NCBI RefSeq assembly: GCF_937958535.1
Contig: NZ_CALGNQ010000021.1
Span: forward strand, 1-17,192
Origin: an uncultured Georgenia sp.
Lineage (GTDB): Bacteria > Actinomycetota > Actinomycetes > Actinomycetales > Actinomycetaceae
DNA length: 17,192 nt
Direction of reading: 5' to 3'
The notes beneath the pieces are model-generated. The model was given only the letters and a program-made list of their open reading frames with translations. It searched no databases and had not been told where the DNA came from. Positions 1 through 5,687 of this stretch are shown piece by piece (positions within the stretch are counted from its first letter, which is position 1; each line of letters begins with the position of its first letter). The position numbers were made by a program, and so were the translations under genes.

Positions 1-145
1 CGACAGCTCACTTCCCACCGAGCGCTGAGTTCCCACCGACAGCTCAGTTCCCACCGACAGCTCAGTTCCCACCCGCGAGCTGAGTTCCCAGCGGGAGCCC
101 ACCTCTCGTCGACAGCTCACTTCCCACCGACAGCTCACTTCCTGA
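1..145. repeat. Tandem array of an 18-bp unit (left array, truncated by window edge)
   Basis: The unit CGACAGCTCASTTCCCAC (S = C or G) begins at positions 1, 37, 55, 110 and 128, with a diverged copy at 19. A more degraded stretch occupies 73-109, and the last copy decays near 141. The period is 18 bp. The window starts inside the array, so its full length is unknown. The same unit appears in reverse complement at 972-1115, beyond the methyltransferase gene. No open frame or known insertion-sequence end is recognisable here. Because 18 is a multiple of three, the array leaves several frames open, which creates spurious ORFs. Confidence 0.9.
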
Positions 146-147
146 CG

Positions 148-180
148 GTTCGACTGTCGAGCGCGCGACCTCGGTCGAAC
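148..180. promoter_or_regulatory. Inverted repeat upstream of the methyltransferase gene
   Basis: GTTCGAC at 148-154 is repeated inverted as GTCGAAC at 174-180, with a 19-nt spacer. It lies between the left repeat array and the methyltransferase start. It could be an operator or a weak hairpin. The arms resemble half-sites of an actinobacterial SOS box, but the spacing is far too wide for LexA. The function is unknown. Confidence 0.3.
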
Positions 181-244
181 TCCTCCACCGGGCGGGACGC
201 GCCTGGGTTGACTCGCCTCAATGACAGGCGAACAGAGGCGCGGA

Positions 245-934
245 ATGACGGTGTCCCACAGGTACGACTCGGCAGCCGGATGTCGTGAGGTCGACGCCTA
301 CTTCACCGAGGAGCTGCTGAACGAGGACACCGCGCTCGTCGCGGCTCGGGAGTCGAGTGTGCGGACGACCATGCCCGATGCGGTGGTCACCGCCAACCGA
401 GGGGCGTTCCTCGGTCTCCTGACGAAGATCGCGGGCGCACGGCGGGTGCTGGAGTTCGGGACGCTCGCCGGCTACTCCACCATCTGGTTCGCGCGTGCCG
501 TGGGCCCGGCCGGGATGGTCGTGTCGCTGGACCTGGAGGAGAGGAACGCGGCCGTCGCCCGGGCGAATCTCGCCCACGCCGAGGTGCTCGACCGGGTCGA
601 GGTGATCATCGGGCCGGCCGCGACGTCGGCGCAGGCGCTCATCGACGCCGGCACCCGACCGTTCGACCTCGTGTTCATCGACGCGGACAAGCCGAGCAAC
701 CGGGCCTACCTCGACGCCGCGCTCAGGCTGACCCGGCCGGGTGGCGTCATCGTCATCGACGACGTGGTGCGCGACGGAGCCGTGGCCGCCCCTGACACCG
801 GCGACCCCGGGGTCGAGGGAGTCCGCGCCGTGACTGACGGCGGCGATCGATGCCGACGCCGAGCTCGAGCAACCGCGCTTCAGCCGGTGGGTGTCAAGGG
901 GTGGGACGGCCTCATCGTGGCCCGCCGCACCTAG
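245..934 (+). CDS. Class I SAM-dependent O-methyltransferase (COG4122 / methyltransf_3 type)
   Basis: This 229-residue protein is predicted to transfer a methyl group from S-adenosylmethionine to a hydroxyl of an unknown small substrate in the cytoplasm. It shows the SAM-binding motif I VLEFGTLAGYS (residues 68-78), the metal/SAM acidic motif FIDADK (144-149), IDDVVRDG (171-178, where the family usually has a DNVLWDG-like motif) and the C-terminal VKGWDG (217-222). I chose the ATG at 245 because AGAGG lies 6 nt upstream; the in-frame ATG at 221 has no ribosome binding site. Residues 199-208 are not family-like, while the +1 frame there reads AAIDADAELE, which is. The C-terminus may therefore carry two compensating frameshifts. 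The gene stands alone, bracketed by two inverted 18-bp repeat arrays, which suggests an accessory or mobile cassette. The substrate cannot be inferred. Confidence 0.85.
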   Translation: MTVSHRYDSAAGCREVDAYFTEELLNEDTALVAARESSVRTTMPDAVVTANRGAFLGLLTKIAGARRVLEFGTLAGYSTIWFARAVGPAGMVVSLDLEERNAAVARANLAHAEVLDRVEVIIGPAATSAQALIDAGTRPFDLVFIDADKPSNRAYLDAALRLTRPGGVIVIDDVVRDGAVAAPDTGDPGVEGVRAVTDGGDRCRRRARATALQPVGVKGWDGLIVARRT

Positions 935-971
935 CGTGCTCCCGTCCGGAGCGTCGAGCAAAGCCGGACCG

Positions 972-1115
972 TTGCGAACTGAGCCCTCGCTGGGAATTGG
1001 GCTGTCGGTGGGAAGTGTGCTGTCGGTGGGAGGTGGGCTGTGGGTGGGAAGTGTGCTGTCGGTGGGAGGTGGGCTGTGGGTGGGAAGTGTGCTGTCGGTG
1101 GGAGGTGGGCTGTCG
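972..1115. repeat. Tandem array of the 18-bp unit in inverse orientation (right array)
   Basis: Eight consecutive 18-bp units fill 972-1115. The first two (972-989 and 990-1007) are diverged. The last six alternate between GTGGGAAGTGTGCTGTCG and GTGGGAGGTGGGCTGTSG, so the array is really three copies of a 36-bp dimer (1008-1115). The unit is the reverse complement of the left-array unit with one substitution. The array fills most of the space between the convergent methyltransferase (ends 934) and capA (ends 1141) genes. The plus strand is strongly G-rich and contains two G-quadruplex-type motifs. Any role in termination is speculative. Confidence 0.92.
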
Positions 1116-1140
1116 GCGGCGGGCTGCTGGGGGAGAGAGG

Positions 1141-2448
1141 TCAGCGGGGTGTGCGGGGGACGACCGTCGGCGGGGGACCGGTCGGCTCCGGTGGCTCGGT
1201 GCGCTCGGTGGCGGCGTCGCCCACGACGTCGAGCACCTGCTGGTAGCGCGAGGCGACCTGCTGGTCGGTGAGCATCAGCCCCTCCGGCCGCTCCCCGGCG
1301 AGGAGGTCGGAGAGCACGTGCAGCCGCTGCCCGCCCACCCGGTCGACCGTGACGGCCGTCCACTCCATCGACTCGACACGGGCCGGCTCGCCGTCCGGTT
1401 TGACGACGTGGGCGAGGGCGAGCAAGCCCGTGGCCGTCTGAGGAACGCAGCACAGCTCGTCCTGGTTGGAGATGAAGTTGCCCAGCCCGTAGGCCACCCA
1501 CATCCCGTTGCCGCCGGGCCCGCCCGACAGCTTCTCGATCGGCTGCGGCACGTGCGCGTGGTGACCGAGGACGAGGTCGACCTGACCGGACTCCGCCAGC
1601 GTCTCGGCGAGGGCCACCTGGTCGGGGTGCGGCGTCCCGCTGTACTCCGAGCAGCAGTGGATGCTCGCCACGACGAGGTCGGCCCCCGCCTCGCGGGCCT
1701 CGCCGGCCATCCGGACGATCCGGTCGGCGTCGATGAGCTCGACCGCCCACGGGCTGTCCGCCGGGACGGGGATGCCGTTCGTCCCGTAGGTCGCGGCGAG
1801 CTGGGCGACCCGGATCGTCTGCCCCTCCCGCTCGAGCTCGTACCACTGGGCGCTGTCGGCCTCCTCCTGGCTGCGCGCGGAGCCGACGTGCCCGAGCCCG
1901 GCCGCGTCCATGAGGTCCAGGGTGCGCACCAGCCCGTCCATCCCGCGGTCCAGGGTGTGGTTGGTGCCCGTGGAGCAGCCGTCCCAGCCCAGCCGGGCGA
2001 GGTCGGCGGGCAGCTCCTCCGGGGCGCCGAACATGGGGTAGCCGGTCGGGGCGGTGCCCTGCGGCGCCACCGGCACCTCGAGGTTGCACAGCGCGAGGTC
2101 CGCGCCGCGGGTGTAGGCGGCGGTGGCCTCCATCATCGGCACGAAGTCGTACCCGTCGCCGGTGGCCGCGGTCCGGATGACGGTGGCGTGGGGCAGCACG
2201 TCCCCGCCGCCGATGATGGTGAACCGGGCGTCGGGCAGCGGCTCGGGGGTGGGGCTGGGCTCGGCGGTGGGCTCCGCCGTCGCCGACGGCGGTGCGGTGC
2301 TGGGCGGCTCCTGCGGCGCAGCGGACGGCGCCTCCTGCCAGGGTCGCCAGAGCGCGGCCACGGCGACGACGGCGACGACCCCGACCAGGAGCAGCAGCAC
2401 CGCTGCCGGCCGGGGGCCGGGACGTGGGCGGACGGCATGGCGACCCAT
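1141..2448 (-). CDS. CapA family protein (poly-gamma-glutamate capsule synthesis-like, calcineurin-fold)
   Basis: This 435-residue membrane-anchored extracytoplasmic protein has an N-terminal transmembrane segment at about residues 15-33, then a Pro/Ala/Thr-rich linker (about 38-72). A CapA metallophosphatase-like domain follows, with GGGDVLPH (80-87), NLEVP (122-126), TNH (162-164), GHHAH (295-299) and YGLGNFI (320-326). The family's usual HWGxEY motif appears as HCCSEY (264-269), and a second vicinal cysteine pair occurs at 333-334. CapA proteins are linked to capsular poly-gamma-glutamate or other cell-surface polymers. No capB, capC or capE partner is present here, so the actual substrate is unknown. 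The ATG at 2448 lies 7 nt after a TACCCT -10 element and has no ribosome binding site, suggesting a leaderless mRNA. The open frame extends upstream to 2676, but that part overlaps pgsA and is not family-like. Confidence 0.88.
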   Translation of the reverse strand: MGRHAVRPRPGPRPAAVLLLLVGVVAVVAVAALWRPWQEAPSAAPQEPPSTAPPSATAEPTAEPSPTPEPLPDARFTIIGGGDVLPHATVIRTAATGDGYDFVPMMEATAAYTRGADLALCNLEVPVAPQGTAPTGYPMFGAPEELPADLARLGWDGCSTGTNHTLDRGMDGLVRTLDLMDAAGLGHVGSARSQEEADSAQWYELEREGQTIRVAQLAATYGTNGIPVPADSPWAVELIDADRIVRMAGEAREAGADLVVASIHCCSEYSGTPHPDQVALAETLAESGQVDLVLGHHAHVPQPIEKLSGGPGGNGMWVAYGLGNFISNQDELCCVPQTATGLLALAHVVKPDGEPARVESMEWTAVTVDRVGGQRLHVLSDLLAGERPEGLMLTDQQVASRYQQVLDVVGDAATERTEPPEPTGPPPTVVPRTPR

Positions 2449-2455
2449 GGCGCCG

Positions 2456-2461
2456 AGGGTA
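2456..2461 (-). promoter_or_regulatory. -10 element of capA (leaderless start)
   Basis: TACCCT on the minus strand ends 7 nt before the capA ATG, placing the expected transcription start on or next to the A of ATG. There is no Shine-Dalgarno sequence in between. No convincing -35 box is visible. Confidence 0.5.
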
Positions 2462-2496
2462 GTGGGCGAAGGTGGGTGGCAGGGCATCGCGGCCCG

Positions 2497-2502
2497 TACT
2501 CT
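2497..2502 (+). promoter_or_regulatory. -10 element of pgsA (leaderless start)
   Basis: TACTCT is followed by 7 nt and then the pgsA ATG at 2510, with no Shine-Dalgarno sequence. The geometry mirrors the divergent capA promoter 36 bp away. Confidence 0.5.
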
Positions 2503-2509
2503 GGACCCC

Positions 2510-3118
2510 ATGCCGACGGAGAACTCCGCCCCCGTCCCGCTGTGGAACCTGGCGAACGTCCTGACCATGGCGCGCGTCGCCCTCGTGCCCGTGTTCGCCG
2601 TCCTCATGTTCGGGGACTCGACGGCCGCCCGGGTGGCCGCCGCCGTCGTCTTCCTCATCGCCGCGGCGACCGACAAGCTCGACGGTCACATCGCGCGCAG
2701 CCGCGGTCTGGTGACGGACTTCGGCAAGATCGCCGACCCGATCGCCGACAAGGCGCTCGTCATCACCGCCCTCGTGCTCCTGTGGGCGGAGGGAACCATC
2801 CCGTGGTGGGTGCCGGTGACGATCATCGTCCGCGAGCTCGGCATCACGCTGCTGCGCTTCGTCATGGTCCGGCGCGCCGTCATGGCCGCCTCCAGCGGTG
2901 GCAAGCTCAAGACCGTCCTGCAGATCGTCTTCATCACCTCCTACCTCATCCCGTGGGAGTCCCTGCTGCCCGCGGCCGCCGCGGACGTCGTCCTGCTCGT
3001 CACCTGGTGGGTGATGCTGCTCGCCGTCGTCGTCACGGTCGTCACCGGGGCCGACTACGTCGTCCGGGCCGTGCGGATCGCCCGCACCCCGGCCGGGGGC
3101 GCCGGTGACCGCGGCTGA
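2510..3118 (+). CDS. pgsA: CDP-diacylglycerol--glycerol-3-phosphate 3-phosphatidyltransferase
   Basis: This 202-residue integral membrane enzyme makes phosphatidylglycerophosphate from CDP-diacylglycerol and glycerol-3-phosphate, the committed step toward phosphatidylglycerol and cardiolipin. The complete CDP-alcohol phosphatidyltransferase signature DxxDGxxAR-x8-GxxxDxxxD is present: D55, D58, G59, A62, R63, G72, D76 and D80. Several hydrophobic helices surround it (about 22-52, 80-100 and 150-190). Position next to cinA and clgR is the standard actinobacterial arrangement and supports PgsA over other family members such as phosphatidylinositol phosphate synthase, although the motif alone does not decide the acceptor. 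The start is ATG 2510, directly behind a TACTCT -10 element; the longer upstream open frame runs antisense to capA. The gene overlaps cinA by 14 nt. Confidence 0.93.
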   Translation: MPTENSAPVPLWNLANVLTMARVALVPVFAVLMFGDSTAARVAAAVVFLIAAATDKLDGHIARSRGLVTDFGKIADPIADKALVITALVLLWAEGTIPWWVPVTIIVRELGITLLRFVMVRRAVMAASSGGKLKTVLQIVFITSYLIPWESLLPAAAADVVLLVTWWVMLLAVVVTVVTGADYVVRAVRIARTPAGGAGDRG

Positions 3119-3602
3119 GGTCGTCACCCGTCTCCGCGCCGCCGGCCTCACGGTGGCGACCGCGGAGTCGTTGACCGGGGGCCTCGTCTGCGCCGCCCTG
3201 GTCGACGTCCCGGGGGCCTCGGAGGTGGTCCGCGGCGGCGTCGTCGCCTACGCGACCGATGTCAAGGTCGAGCTGCTCGGCGTGGACCAGGGGGTGCTCG
3301 ACCGGTCGGGCCCGGTGCACCCCGCGGTCGCCCGCGGGCTCGCCGAGGGCACCGCCCGGCTGCTCCGGGCGGACGTGGGCATCGGCACCACCGGCGTCGC
3401 CGGACCCGGGCCGGCGGACGGCCGGCCCGCCGGGACCGTCTACGTCGCGGCGTCCCTCGCCGGGCGGACGCGGGTGCGGCGGCTCGCCCTGGTGGGCACC
3501 CGCCGGCTCCTGCGGCGCGCCAGCGTGGGGGCGGCCCTCGCCCTCACCCTGGGCCTGCTCGCGGATCGGGAACAAAACCTGGTCGGCCCGCTGTTGGCAT
3601 GA
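3105..3602 (+). CDS. pncC: CinA C-terminal domain protein, NMN amidohydrolase (PncC type)
   Basis: This 165-residue protein consists only of the CinA C-terminal domain, the usual length of stand-alone PncC enzymes. It is expected to hydrolyse nicotinamide mononucleotide to nicotinate mononucleotide and ammonia for NAD recycling. The family motifs are AESLTGGLV (about 20-28, with the conserved serine and TGG), VRGGVVAYA (about 42-50) and TGVAGPGPADGRPAGTVYVA (about 95-114). The N-terminal molybdopterin-binding-like domain of full-length CinA is absent. The GTG start at 3105 lies inside the end of pgsA (14-nt overlap), indicating translational coupling. In actinobacteria it is often annotated cinA. 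Enzymatic activity is a family inference. Confidence 0.88.
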   Translation: MTAAEVVTRLRAAGLTVATAESLTGGLVCAALVDVPGASEVVRGGVVAYATDVKVELLGVDQGVLDRSGPVHPAVARGLAEGTARLLRADVGIGTTGVAGPGPADGRPAGTVYVAASLAGRTRVRRLALVGTRRLLRRASVGAALALTLGLLADREQNLVGPLLA

Positions 3603-3698
3603 GTGATGACGACCAACCACGCCCGCACCCCGGTACGTCCCCAGCGTCCATCTGCTGGGAGGCGTCTCACACAGCCCGCGCCCACGGCCGCGGCGGGG

Positions 3699-3704
3699 TA
3701 CGGT
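3699..3704 (+). promoter_or_regulatory. -10 element of clgR
   Basis: TACGGT ends 6 nt before A3711, so transcription may start at or near an in-frame ATG at 3711. The likely GTG start at 3741 is then preceded by a leader of about 30 nt containing AGGAGGT at 3727-3733. Confidence 0.4.
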
Positions 3705-3740
3705 AGGACAATGCACGGCGAGAGACAGGAGGTGGCCCCG

Positions 3741-4049
3741 GTGATCGTCCTACGACGCGAGATCGGAGACGTGCTGCGGACCATCCGCCAGCACCAGGGG
3801 CGGACACTGCGCGAGGTCTCCTCCGCGGCCCGTGTCTCCCTCGGCTACCTCAGCGAGGTGGAGCGCGGCCAGAAGGAAGCATCGTCCGAGCTCCTGGCGT
3901 CGATCTGCACCGCTCTGAACATCCCGATGTCCTTCGTGCTGCGGAAGGTCAGTGACCGCATCGCCGTGGCCGAGGGCGTCCACGTCCCCGACACCGTGCC
4001 CGAGGAGCTCGTCTCCTCCCTGCGCGAGGAGCTTGCGGGCGTGGCCTGA
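3741..4049 (+). CDS. clgR: ClgR, XRE-family activator of Clp protease and stress genes
   Basis: This 102-residue regulator has a helix-turn-helix region covering roughly residues 8-65. The core REVSSAARVSLGYLSEVERG (24-43) followed by QKEASSELL (44-52) is the hallmark of actinobacterial ClgR. In Streptomyces, Corynebacterium and mycobacteria ClgR activates clpP1P2, clpC and other proteolysis or repair genes, and is itself a Clp substrate. The short C-terminus ends LAGVA, similar to the hydrophobic ends that make ClgR proteins labile, though without a terminal Ala-Ala. The start is GTG 3741, with AGGAGGT 7 nt upstream and a family-like N-terminus (IVLRREIGDVL). An in-frame ATG at 3711 would add ten residues. 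It sits downstream of pgsA and cinA, as expected, but has its own -10-like element and terminator. Confidence 0.93.
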   Translation: MIVLRREIGDVLRTIRQHQGRTLREVSSAARVSLGYLSEVERGQKEASSELLASICTALNIPMSFVLRKVSDRIAVAEGVHVPDTVPEELVSSLREELAGVA

Positions 4050-4061
4050 CGACGTCGCACG

Positions 4062-4091
4062 AGCCCCCGGAGCCGATCGGCTCCGGGGGCT
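4062..4091. terminator. Bidirectional hairpin terminator after clgR
   Basis: A perfect inverted repeat has arms AGCCCCCGGAGCC (4062-4074) and GGCTCCGGGGGCT (4079-4091) around GATC. It lies 12 nt past the clgR stop and 19 nt before the end of the convergent gene at 4111. No long T run follows, as is common in actinobacteria. Confidence 0.85.
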
Positions 4092-4110
4092 TCTGCGTTC
4101 CGTGGCCGGG

Positions 4111-4782
4111 CTAGGCGGGGGCCGAGCGCCGCCACAGCGCCCTGCCGGCCATCGCCAGTGCGGTGAGCAGCGCGAGGGCCAGCCCCGTCCACACGACCGG
4201 TACCCACCAGCGGGCGGTGGGCGCGGGCTCCGGCACGGCGGCGGCGACGAGCTCGTCGAGCTGCTCCGCCAGGACCGGTCGGAAGGTGGACAGCGGGGCG
4301 GAGGAGGGGCCCTGGTAGAACCCGGGGATGAGCGTGGTCACCTCGTCGTCGACGAGGGAGAAGTAGGCCCCCAGCATCGGTTCCTCGACGAGCACCGCGT
4401 CGGGAGCGAGGTCGGTGAGGGCCTTGCCCAGCTCGGCGTGGTCGTCGACGTAGGCCAGGGTGACGGCGTCCTCCTCCCGCCACGCCACGACCGTGCCGGC
4501 CGGGACGCCGTCCCCGGCGTAGGGGGCGACCCACTGCTCGAGCGGCGTCACCGGGGTGTCCGTCGCCTCCCCGGCGAGGAACTCGGTGCTCCACCGGTGC
4601 TGGGGCCGGGGTGCCCCCACCGTGACGTGCTCGACGTCCACCGGCCACTCGACCCCGGTGACCTCCCCGGCCGCCGTGTCCGCGAACCAGGCGGCGACGT
4701 CGTCCGGGACGGCGGCCGTCCCGAGAGGCACACCGGCGAGCGTCGCCGCGAGCAGCGGCGGGACGAGCAGGCGGGACATCAT
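4111..4782 (-). CDS. Unknown exported single-pass membrane protein
   Basis: I do not recognise this family. The 223-residue product has an N-terminal signal peptide (about residues 1-24, LLVPPLLAATLAGVPL core with likely cleavage near GTAA). An acidic extracytoplasmic domain (about 25-190) contains several tryptophans but no cysteine and no obvious catalytic motif. A C-terminal transmembrane helix (about 192-213) ends in a positively charged WRR tail. It should be a type I membrane protein with its domain outside the cell. The ATG start at 4782 has GGAGG 6 nt upstream on the minus strand; an immediately following ATG (4779) is the alternative. The gene lies downstream of lhr-nei on the same strand, but 125 bp with a hairpin separates them, so it is probably a separate unit. 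It converges on clgR. Confidence 0.75.
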   Translation of the reverse strand: MMSRLLVPPLLAATLAGVPLGTAAVPDDVAAWFADTAAGEVTGVEWPVDVEHVTVGAPRPQHRWSTEFLAGEATDTPVTPLEQWVAPYAGDGVPAGTVVAWREEDAVTLAYVDDHAELGKALTDLAPDAVLVEEPMLGAYFSLVDDEVTTLIPGFYQGPSSAPLSTFRPVLAEQLDELVAAAVPEPAPTARWWVPVVWTGLALALLTALAMAGRALWRRSAPA

Positions 4783-4809
4783 GGGGCACCTCCGGTGGCC
4801 AGCATGGCA

Positions 4810-4831
4810 CCGTGACGACGCCCCGTCACGG
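4810..4831 (-). terminator. Possible terminator hairpin after nei
   Basis: CCGTGACG (4810-4817) and CGTCACGG (4824-4831) form a perfect 8-bp stem with a 6-nt loop in the 125-bp gap between the nei stop (4908) and the next minus-strand gene (start 4782). It has no T tract, so its role as a terminator is only plausible. The rest of the gap shows nothing else beyond the ribosome binding site of the downstream gene. Confidence 0.4.
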
Positions 4832-4907
4832 GTTCGCTCGCCGGCTCCGTGGCGTGGCCGGTCGCACCTCTCGCGCGGGCCGGCAGGTGGGGCTGCCCCT
4901 CCGCACC

Positions 4908-5687
4908 CTACGCGGGCTGGCAGGCCGGGCAGAAGAACGCGGGCCGCTCCTGGCCCGGTGGGCCGACCGCGAGCTCGGCGATCGGTGTGCCGCACCGGCG
5001 GCACGGCCGGCCCCGGCGGCCGTGCACGTGCGAGGTGCGTCCGGGCGCGGTCTCCCCGGTGGCGGTGGGCAGCGGGGCGTCCGCCGAGCGGAGCATGAGG
5101 GCGCGCGCGGTGGCGCAGACGGGCTCGGTGACGTCCCGCGCCGGCCGCAGGGGGTGGACCCGGTGCGCCCACAGCGACTCGGCGAGGTAGAGCGTGCCGA
5201 TCCCGGCGACGACGGTCTGGTCCAGCAGCACCGCGCCGATGGGCCGGTCGCCCTGGGCGCGCACCCGGCGGGCGCACTCCTCCAGGTCGACGCCGGCGGC
5301 GAGCAGGTCGGGGCCGAGGTGCCCGACGAGCAGGTGCTCGTCGCGGGTCCGGACGAGGTCGAGCATGCCGAGGCTGCGGCCGATGCAGGTCCACCTGTCG
5401 GTGCCGAGCACCGCCCGGACCCGGTGCGACCGGTCGGCCCCGCGCTCCTCACCGGCACGGGTGATCCACCAGCTGCCGTCCATCCGCAGGTGGGTGTGCA
5501 GGGTGCGGCCGTCGTCGAGGCGGGTGAGCAGGTGCTTGCCCACGGGGTGGTTGCCGGTGACGACGACCCCCGCGAGGTCGGTGTCCCCGAGGTCGCCCCA
5601 GCGCAGCTCGCCGCGCACGAGCCGCTGCCCGGCGAGGGCGAGGTCGAGCCGGCGGGCGACCCGCAGGACGATGTCACCCTCCGGCAC
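4908..5687 (-). CDS. nei: Fpg/Nei-family DNA glycosylase/AP lyase (Nei2-like)
   Basis: This 259-residue base-excision repair enzyme removes oxidised bases and cleaves the abasic site. The start is GTG 5687, giving the mature N-terminus PEGD with the catalytic Pro2 and Glu3. GGAGGGGG lies just upstream, and the longer open frame upstream only overlaps lhr. Further family features are GNHPVGKHLL (45-54, with conserved Lys51), the helix-two-turn-helix motif DQTVVAGIGTLYLAE (156-170) and a C-terminal zinc finger with C229, C232, C253 and C256. PEGD plus linkage to lhr match actinobacterial Nei2 more closely than Fpg (MutM, usually PELPE). It overlaps the end of lhr by 14 nt, so the two are translationally coupled. 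Confidence 0.92.
   Translation of the reverse strand: MPEGDIVLRVARRLDLALAGQRLVRGELRWGDLGDTDLAGVVVTGNHPVGKHLLTRLDDGRTLHTHLRMDGSWWITRAGEERGADRSHRVRAVLGTDRWTCIGRSLGMLDLVRTRDEHLLVGHLGPDLLAAGVDLEECARRVRAQGDRPIGAVLLDQTVVAGIGTLYLAESLWAHRVHPLRPARDVTEPVCATARALMLRSADAPLPTATGETAPGRTSHVHGRRGRPCRRCGTPIAELAVGPPGQERPAFFCPACQPA

Noticed and set aside
1..145. CRISPR array
   Set aside because: The 18-bp units are contiguous with no unique spacers, and no cas genes are present.
148..180. SOS box upstream of the methyltransferase gene
   Set aside because: GTTCGAC and GTCGAAC half-sites are in the wrong order and 19 nt apart, unlike TCGAAC-N4-GTTCGA.
1003..1100. TGTCGGTG elements in the repeat arrays as PafBC/RecA-NDp promoter sites
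   Set aside because: The unit contains TGTCGGTG, but 8 nt later comes GCTGTS rather than TANNNT, so the promoter pattern is incomplete. The match follows from the repeat sequence.
850..3108. A 752-codon plus-strand open frame with RWEVCC-like repeats
   Set aside because: It runs antisense to capA and then through pgsA in another frame. The array leaves all frames open because 18 is divisible by three, and the residues match no family.
218..3151. A 977-codon minus-strand open frame containing a PPTDSTLPTHS-type repeat
   Set aside because: It is a high-GC shadow running antisense to the methyltransferase and pgsA and across capA in the wrong frame. The repeat peptide is only the 18-bp array read in one frame.
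3638..3660. Terminator hairpin between cinA and clgR
   Set aside because: Only a 6-bp stem (CCCAGC/GCTGGG) with an 8-nt loop; too weak to call.
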